Shown here: one piece after another, positions 5,631 to 10,262 of the stretch
Position numbering within the stretch: position 1 is the first letter of the stretch
Layout of the letters: each line of letters begins with the position of its first letter
Notes under the pieces: generated by a model
The model's database searches: none
Seen by the model: the letters and a program-made list of their open reading frames with translations, nothing else
Told to the model about the DNA's origin: nothing
DNA from: Eubacterium sp. CAG:786
Lineage (GTDB): Bacteria > Bacillota > Clostridia > Oscillospirales > Ruminococcaceae
DNA: 10,262 nucleotides
Assembly (NCBI GenBank): GCA_000432175.1
Contig: HF989445.1
Coordinates: 1-10,262 of the forward strand
Direction: 5' to 3'
Made by a program: the position numbers and the translations under genes

Positions 5631-7160
5631 ATGACATCTGCCGCAGTAAACAACGCCGCAGCTGGAAACTCCTCACCGATGTACAAGAAAATCGGCATCG
5701 GCATGGCTGTTTTCGCTGTTATAGAAGCTGTTGTTACGTTCTTTCTGGTGATGAAGCCGCTTTTCATCAACCCGGTCTACGCTCAGTGCAATACATATAA
5801 CGAAGAAGGCAAGGCTTGTATCGTTAAGCTTTTCGGCAAGACTTTCGCTTCTGAAGCTGAGATAGCTAACAACCAGATCATTCTCACCCTGTGGGACACT
5901 ATCGTTAATATCATACTGATATATCTTGTTATCACAGGTATTCTTCTGGTGCTTTCTTTCTGCTACTACAAGGGATTTGCGTTCGCCAAGTCCTATCTGA
6001 TAGCAGTGTTCGGCGCCAAGGCTGTTATCGGTCTGGTTCCGCTGCTCATTCCGTTTGCTAATCTCACCTACAGAAATTCCATCAAGGCGTTCGGCATTAT
6101 CGACGCTGTTATCTGCGTTGTCGCATGCGCATTCTGCGTATATGAGAGCTCGGTTGAATACGCGGACGACATGATGCACACCGCTGAAGAGCGCGCAAAG
6201 ACCCGCAAGCGCGCCGTTACCGCTGGCATCCTGTTCGTTGGCATGACTGCAGTTGCAGTGTTCACAAAGTTTGCTCTTTCCGCTTATGGCAGCGTTACAC
6301 TGCAGGGCGGCGACTGGTCCATAATCACCGGCTGGGTTGGCGGCAGCAATAACACCGCTATCCCGCAGGGAATTATTCTGCTCCTGCTCATCGGCGTTGC
6401 GCTGATCGGTTCTATCCTCTATGTACGCGAGGGCGAGTGGGCGCTTATCTATTACGCTGCTTTCGGCGCTTCCATCGCGCTGACTGATCTCGTTGCCATC
6501 ATCGAGAGATTTGCATGGGTGGTTAAGACCTACAACCCCAACAAGGCTCTTGCAAAGTCCGGCGACGAGAACGCGACCGCATGGCTCGCAAACAACGGTA
6601 TGACCTCCAAGTGGTGGATCGCTACCGTATTCCTGATACTCGCATGCGTTGCAGGCGCTGCACTTGCATTCTACGCATACAAGAACATGGGCAAGAAGCT
6701 CTTCTTCAAGATCGACGAGAGCAACAAGAAGCCCGCTGTCGCACTGCTCATCGGCGTTGGCTCCATCGTGCTCAGCTTCGTTGTAACAATGATCGCTGTG
6801 CTGATGTATGACAAGCTGATATTCTCCTATCTGCAGTTTGGTGCGATGGACTATCTGTACATCATCGTTTATGCTGGTCTGACGCTGTTCCTGGCTATGG
6901 CTATGCTGTGCGGCTACGGCTTCACGAGATTTGGTACACTGGCGCTGTACATTCTTATTGCTTCCAACAACTTCTCTTCCATTTTCACCGTTTTCGGTGC
7001 AAGAACAGCTGCCATGGCAGTTCAGGAAGGCTACAAGGGTTACAACTACATCGTCTCCGCTGTACTGTATATCCTCTCCATCATTATCTGCCTTGCAATC
7101 ATCGCAGTGTTCGTGGTAAAGGAAGTCAAGGATTTCATGTACCAGAAGCGTTATTCGTAA
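5631..7160 (+). CDS. Unrecognised multi-pass membrane protein (about 12 TM helices)
   Basis: 509 aa; the start has AGGGAGG at 5615-5621. After a short polar N-terminus, hydrophobic segments lie at about 21-41, 84-111, 120-143, 153-171, 195-215, 246-263, 270-291, 328-350, 367-392, 408-430, 433-453 and 472-496. The first large loop (42-83) contains two Cys (53, 63) and is probably extracellular. A charged stretch, EERAKTRKR (186-194), is probably cytosolic. Another hydrophilic loop at 300-327 includes NATAW. I see no ATP-binding, catalytic or transporter signature. The gene has its own promoter and terminator, so it is monocistronic. Codons are biased to GCT, GTT, AAG and AAC compared with the GCG/CGG-rich neighbours, which suggests good expression. 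Possible roles include a transporter, an envelope assembly factor or a lineage-specific membrane protein; none can be chosen from sequence alone. Confidence 0.85.
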   Translation: MTSAAVNNAAAGNSSPMYKKIGIGMAVFAVIEAVVTFFLVMKPLFINPVYAQCNTYNEEGKACIVKLFGKTFASEAEIANNQIILTLWDTIVNIILIYLVITGILLVLSFCYYKGFAFAKSYLIAVFGAKAVIGLVPLLIPFANLTYRNSIKAFGIIDAVICVVACAFCVYESSVEYADDMMHTAEERAKTRKRAVTAGILFVGMTAVAVFTKFALSAYGSVTLQGGDWSIITGWVGGSNNTAIPQGIILLLLIGVALIGSILYVREGEWALIYYAAFGASIALTDLVAIIERFAWVVKTYNPNKALAKSGDENATAWLANNGMTSKWWIATVFLILACVAGAALAFYAYKNMGKKLFFKIDESNKKPAVALLIGVGSIVLSFVVTMIAVLMYDKLIFSYLQFGAMDYLYIIVYAGLTLFLAMAMLCGYGFTRFGTLALYILIASNNFSSIFTVFGARTAAMAVQEGYKGYNYIVSAVLYILSIIICLAIIAVFVVKEVKDFMYQKRYS

Positions 7161-7181
7161 TCAACATCTGAATATAATGAG

Positions 7182-7214
7182 ATCCCCCCGGCTGCTGGTC
7201 GGGGGGATTTTTTT
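7182..7214 (+). terminator. Strong rho-independent terminator
   Basis: ATCCCCCCG (7182-7190) pairs with CGGGGGGAT (7200-7208) around a nine-base loop, followed by T to 7214. It ends the membrane protein transcript. On the opposite strand the stem is followed by only a weak T-run, so it is a poorer terminator for the convergent minus-strand genes. Confidence 0.93.
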
Positions 7215-7236
7215 GTAACATAGGAACTTGTGCTGC

Positions 7237-8610
7237 TCAGCCCGTTCTCTGGGTGCCGAAGCGGATATAGTTGTATTCCTTTGAAACTGCGTCCCAGGTG
7301 GGCGCGCCCACAAATCCGGACACCGGCAGCCCGAACAGCTGCTGGAACACCCGGACCGCTTCCTCGGTCTGCGAGCCGTAGTACCCTGTTGCCGGAACTT
7401 CCGGTATATCGCGGTAAGTTCTGCCGATGAGGTTGAGGTAGTTCTGGAATGCCAGCACATCGTTGTTGCGCATCCCCGGGGTAAGCACATACCCCGGATA
7501 GAGGGCTGCGGTGTTGCCGGCGTAGCCCTCGGGCAGTCCGTTCAGAATGTTGTTGTATATCTCCTGGATCGAGGTCCAGGTCGCGAAATCAACCTTGCCG
7601 TCGGGCTGTAGTCCGTAGAAGCTCTCAAACGCCTTTACCTGGCGCTCGGTCTCGTCGCCGAAAACTCCGTTAGTGGGGCCGGAGGGTATCTCCGGGTTGA
7701 AGTACGCGATGACGTTGAGAAAATACTGCAGGTAGCTGACGAACAGCCCATAGTCGCCGTTCTGCAGCAGCTCGGGAAATCCACCCTCGACCTCGGAGGG
7801 CCGCAGCCCCTCTGAGGTGAGTTCCGCGAGGTTCTTGACGGCGACGTAGATGTACTTTATCTGGTACCATGTCGCCTTGTTTACGATGCCGGTCTGCGGC
7901 AGCCCGAATATTCCCTGGAACACCCGAACTGCCTCTGCGGAATTTTCGCGGTAGAAGCCGTTTGCGGGGGATATCTTGGGAATCGCGGGGTAGTTGTCGG
8001 CGATGCGGTTGAGTTCCACCTGGATAGTGCGAACCTCGTTGCCGGAACTGCCGATACCGAACGGCGTCCCCGGATAGCTGCCGATGAACGGTTCCACCGG
8101 TGCGTTGCGCACGATGTCGATATCGTTGCCGTAATAGTACTGCAGCATCTCATAGGGCGTGAAGCCGCGGTTCGCGAGTTCAACGGTCCCCCATTGCGAA
8201 AGCCCCTGGCATGTGACCGAGGTCCCGTTGCAGAACTGCGTGAACAGCGGTTCGACAGTCCCGCGGCGTATGACGTAGTTGTTGAATATCTCGTTCACGA
8301 TATTGCTGATGTTGCCGAAAATATCCCTGCCATAAACGAACGCCTGGTCGTACTGCGTGGAACTGGTTATGTCGAAATCATACCCGCGGCTGCGGTACCA
8401 TTCGGTGAAAACGCGGTTGAGCGCGAAAGTCACCTGCGCGTAGATATTGGCGCGGATAGCGGCTTCCGGCCAGGTGGGGTAAATCTCGCTGCTTGCCACG
8501 TTCTTGATGTAATCCGGAAATGACAGGGTGACGTTTTCTGCCGGGGAATTCGGCGGTCCGAGGTGGACGGTGATGGTCTCTGGGATAGACGGCGTAGCTA
8601 AATCAGGCAT
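7237..8610 (-). CDS. SleC-like spore cortex-lytic protein, SpoIID-type domain plus three peptidoglycan-binding domains
   Basis: 457 aa. Residues about 30-170 resemble the SpoIID/SleC lytic transglycosylase domain: FPDYIKNVASSEIYPTWPEAAIRA with Glu42 at the family's catalytic position, then DQAFVYG, and CNGTSVTCQGLSQWG with Cys127/Cys134, then ELANRGFTPYEMLQYYYG. Three PG_binding_1 repeats follow at about 187-250, 284-348 and 378-443 (VRVFQGIFGLPQTGIV, VKAFESFYGLQPDGKV and VRVFQQLFGLPVSGFV). SleC breaks down spore cortex peptidoglycan during clostridial germination. No signal peptide is present, in keeping with a protein made in the spore mother cell, but the N-terminal part of SleC is absent here and lies in the upstream gene. 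The start has GGAGGTG (8615-8621) inside that gene; the overlap is 8 nt. A non-spore role in wall metabolism remains possible. Confidence 0.88.
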   Translation of the reverse strand: MPDLATPSIPETITVHLGPPNSPAENVTLSFPDYIKNVASSEIYPTWPEAAIRANIYAQVTFALNRVFTEWYRSRGYDFDITSSTQYDQAFVYGRDIFGNISNIVNEIFNNYVIRRGTVEPLFTQFCNGTSVTCQGLSQWGTVELANRGFTPYEMLQYYYGNDIDIVRNAPVEPFIGSYPGTPFGIGSSGNEVRTIQVELNRIADNYPAIPKISPANGFYRENSAEAVRVFQGIFGLPQTGIVNKATWYQIKYIYVAVKNLAELTSEGLRPSEVEGGFPELLQNGDYGLFVSYLQYFLNVIAYFNPEIPSGPTNGVFGDETERQVKAFESFYGLQPDGKVDFATWTSIQEIYNNILNGLPEGYAGNTAALYPGYVLTPGMRNNDVLAFQNYLNLIGRTYRDIPEVPATGYYGSQTEEAVRVFQQLFGLPVSGFVGAPTWDAVSKEYNYIRFGTQRTG

Positions 8611-9664
8611 CGGACACCTCCGTGAGGTAGGGTTCTGTTTCGGTTATGTTCGTGGTTTCGTCGGTTCCCATTGAAGGTACCAACGACGCGCGCTGCATCG
8701 TAATTATTCCCTCGAAAACCGGAAGCGAACGCACCGACACCGGGATATACCCCTTTGCGGTGATATCGGCGTCATAAAGCGCATAAGGCTGCATTGGGGC
8801 ATTGGGTGACTGTGAAAGGTGGCCGGACGGCGCGGGAAGTTCCAGCGTTGCGGTCTGTCCGCTGATGTCGGTGACAACATCGTAGAAAATGTGCCGGCTG
8901 CCTCCTATGGTTTTGAAGAGGACTACCCTTGCGCCGGGCACTGGGAGCGCGTTCCTGGCTGTGCAGGTGCGGAAGCGCACGGTCCCCTGCATGGGGTTGA
9001 GCCTGAGGAATTCGTCCATGTTCGTGTATTCCGGCTCCATCGGCGCTTTGGGGAAGTTGTCGTTTTCCTGCTGGACAAGCGGCTTCACGTCCTCTGGGGA
9101 ATTCACCGCGCTCTGCCGTCTCTCAAAGCTGCGTCTGCCAAGCTGCTCGTCTGGGCTCTGCCCGCTTTCGGGGATAGTTCCGATGCTGTCGAACTGCTCC
9201 GGGTCGGCGGTGGTGTTCTCACCCTCGCGCCGGAATTCCGACGGCTGTTCCGCTTCGTTTTCGTCGGTTATCGAGTTGTGCTCCGGGGAAACGTTCTCGT
9301 TGGTTTCGTCCAGCTGCGGAGGTTCGTCGGTGAACTGCGGGGGCAGAGTGGTGAAATCATCGTCAGCGGCAGGGGGGGAATTCTTCTGGCTGGTCATGTC
9401 GTCGAAGTACCTGCCGAAGTCCCTGATATCATCGTTGGCAGACCAGCCGATGATGGTGGGTCTTTTGGGCTCCTGGGGTGCGGGCTGTTCCGCGGGGGAT
9501 TTCTGCGGTTCCGCTGAAACTTGCGTTACTGGTTCCGGCTGGGGTGGCTGTTCCGGGGCGTCCGGCAGCATCTCGGGGAAATCCAGCTTGCCCGGAGCGG
9601 CCGCCTTGCTGTATTCCATAAGCTCACGCTTGTATTTTTCAACAAGCTTCTTCATGTCGTCCAT
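8603..9664 (-). CDS. Disordered-linker protein with C-terminal SleC-N-like beta domain
   Basis: 353 aa from ATG 9664; the in-frame upstream extension to 9760 lacks a ribosome site and runs across the divergent promoter. Residues 1-25 are a charged helix (MKKLVEKYKRELMEYSK). Residues about 26-215 are Pro/Glu/Asp/Gln-rich and look disordered. Residues about 216-322 form a beta domain: GTVRFRTCTARNALPVPGARVVLFK, DISGQTATLELPAPSG, YALYDADITAKGYIPVSVRSLPVFEG. This is close in style to the N-terminal CnaB/transthyretin-like domain of clostridial SleC. Together with the following gene it covers the SleC domain set, split into two polypeptides. The tail DETTNITETEPYLTEVSDA is acidic. The role could be a partner, chaperone or targeting subunit of the downstream hydrolase; this is inferred from fusion logic and gene overlap. 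Confidence 0.8.
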   Translation of the reverse strand: MDDMKKLVEKYKRELMEYSKAAAPGKLDFPEMLPDAPEQPPQPEPVTQVSAEPQKSPAEQPAPQEPKRPTIIGWSANDDIRDFGRYFDDMTSQKNSPPAADDDFTTLPPQFTDEPPQLDETNENVSPEHNSITDENEAEQPSEFRREGENTTADPEQFDSIGTIPESGQSPDEQLGRRSFERRQSAVNSPEDVKPLVQQENDNFPKAPMEPEYTNMDEFLRLNPMQGTVRFRTCTARNALPVPGARVVLFKTIGGSRHIFYDVVTDISGQTATLELPAPSGHLSQSPNAPMQPYALYDADITAKGYIPVSVRSLPVFEGIITMQRASLVPSMGTDETTNITETEPYLTEVSDA

Positions 9665-9668
9665 ATTT

Positions 9669-9675
9669 ACCTCCT
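9669..9675 (-). promoter_or_regulatory. Ribosome binding site fixing the start at 9664
   Basis: AGGAGGT lies four bases ahead of ATG 9664 on the minus strand. It is much better than anything before the alternative upstream ATG at 9760, so it decides the start. Confidence 0.85.
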
Positions 9676-9692
9676 GATGATGTTTTTGGTCA

Positions 9693-9700
9693 ATTATATG
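9693..9700 (-). promoter_or_regulatory. Candidate -10 element of the SleC-like operon
   Basis: On the minus strand CATATAAT reads at 9700-9693, containing TATAAT. No good -35 lies 17 bases upstream (GCATTA). CATA-type -10 elements are seen with sporulation sigma factors E and K, which would suit a spore-lytic operon, but the assignment is tentative. Confidence 0.35.
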
Positions 9701-9728
9701 CGCAGGCAGTGTCGATAATGCGGCGCGC

Positions 9729-9757
9729 TTGCAAATTTTGCAAAAATATGGTATACT
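9729..9757 (+). promoter_or_regulatory. Extended -10 promoter of thiT
   Basis: TTGCAA at 9729-9734, a 17-base spacer and TATACT at 9752-9757, with TG at 9749-9750. Transcription should start near 9764, leaving a leader of about 17 bases, too short for a TPP riboswitch. Confidence 0.8.
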
Positions 9758-9780
9758 CACTGTGAAAGGAAGGATAAAAT

Positions 9781-10262
9781 ATGCAGAAGAAACCAGATAT
9801 AAAGAAGCTCACAATGAGCGCGGTAATGATAGCGCTTTCGACGGTGCTGAGTTTGGTGACAGTCATGAAGATGCCGCTGGGCGGCTCGGTCACGCTGTTC
9901 AGCATGCTGCCGGTGTGCATGCTGTCGATAATGTACGGCTGCCGCTGGGGGACTGTGTGCGCGTTCATATATTCCCTGGGTCAGCTGGCATTGGACATCG
10001 CCGGTGTTGCGGGCTGGGGACTTACCCCCGTGGCGTTTGCGGGGTGCGTCGTGTTTGATTACCTTGCGGCATTCACGGTGCTTGGCCTTGCGGGAATGTT
10101 CCGCGCGAAAGGCGTGCCCGGCTACATCGCGGGAATTGCCCTTGCAGTGGCGCTGAGAATGGTGAGCCACATCATCAGCGGAGTTATATTCTTCAGCAGC
10201 TGGGCGCCGGAGGGCTGGAACCCGTTCGTGTACTCGCTGTCTTATAACGGAGCGTACATGGT
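9781..10262 (+). CDS. thiT: Energy-coupled thiamine transporter S-component ThiT (5' part)
   Basis: The gene is cut by the right edge; 160 full codons are visible. The start has AAGGAAGGA at 9766-9774. The protein is hydrophobic with several membrane helices and shows ThiT features: YGCRWGTVCAFIYSLGQL (52-69), DYLAAFTVLGLAGMF (93-107), and LRMVSHIISGVIFFSSWAPEGWNPFVYSLSYNGAYM (125-160). His130, Tyr151 and Asn156 match the thiamine-binding His, Tyr and Asn of Lactococcus ThiT with a constant offset of five. The Glu-Tyr pair of that protein appears as Asp93-Tyr94 if aligned here. ThiT works with the shared ECF ATPases and EcfT, not found in the window, to import thiamine. The gene diverges from the SleC-like operon. 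Confidence 0.9.
   Translation, partial: MQKKPDIKKLTMSAVMIALSTVLSLVTVMKMPLGGSVTLFSMLPVCMLSIMYGCRWGTVCAFIYSLGQLALDIAGVAGWGLTPVAFAGCVVFDYLAAFTVLGLAGMFRAKGVPGYIAGIALAVALRMVSHIISGVIFFSSWAPEGWNPFVYSLSYNGAYM

Noticed and set aside
8603..8610. Possible frameshift splitting one SleC gene
   Set aside because: The second frame has its own ATG with GGAGGTG at good spacing, and the first protein ends in a plausible tail; the order of domains also needs no single-frame repair.
8889..9677. Open frames on the plus strand opposite the linker protein gene
   Set aside because: They have Ser/Gly/Cys-rich low-complexity content mirroring the Pro/Glu-rich codons of the minus-strand gene, and no start signals.
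9665..9760. N-terminal extension of the SleC-N-like protein to ATG 9760
   Set aside because: It would cross the strong ribosome site and the divergent promoter region, and the added residues show no signal peptide or family likeness.

Overview
The window looks like chromosomal DNA of an anaerobic, gut-type Firmicute close to Ruminococcus/Oscillospiraceae. This is inferred from GGAGG-type ribosome binding sites, consensus housekeeping promoters (TTGACA/TTGCAA, 17 bp spacer, TATAAT), moderately high GC with many GCG/CTG codons, a SleC-like spore cortex-lytic gene pair, an ECF-type thiamine transporter subunit, and a C. difficile SrtB-like (SPxTG) wall-anchor motif. No marker gene fixes the genus.

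Layout. (1) 1-2365, plus strand: the 3' end of an Rsm22/METTL17-type ribosome-assembly methyltransferase-like gene, a secreted lysine-rich repeat protein, and a Sfp-type 4'-phosphopantetheinyl transferase overlapping it by 32 nt. (2) 2358-2632: a 151-bp inverted-repeat (MITE-like) element that supplies the stop codon of the transferase gene, then a hairpin and a rho-independent terminator. (3) 2633-5445, plus strand: a consensus promoter, a cobalamin riboswitch whose P1 stem begins at the predicted transcript start, and two tightly coupled genes for exported DUF4430 (transcobalamin C-terminal-like) proteins. The first looks wall-anchored. The second joins an alpha/alpha-barrel-like domain to a DUF4430 domain through a two-helix membrane hairpin. 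(4) 5523-7214, plus strand: an extended -10 promoter, an unrecognised protein with about 12 membrane helices, and a strong terminator. (5) 7237-9664, minus strand: two overlapping genes that together carry the domains of the clostridial spore cortex hydrolase SleC. (6) 9729 to the right edge, plus strand: promoter and start of a divergent thiT gene, cut by the window end.

The most interesting part is region 3. The domain set of mammalian intrinsic factor/transcobalamin (alpha barrel plus beta domain), placed on the outside of a Gram-positive cell and controlled by a B12 riboswitch, suggests a surface system for corrinoid capture. The riboswitch is directly readable and the DUF4430 assignments are motif-based. 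Corrinoid binding and hand-over to a transporter are inferences, and no B12 transporter gene lies in this window.
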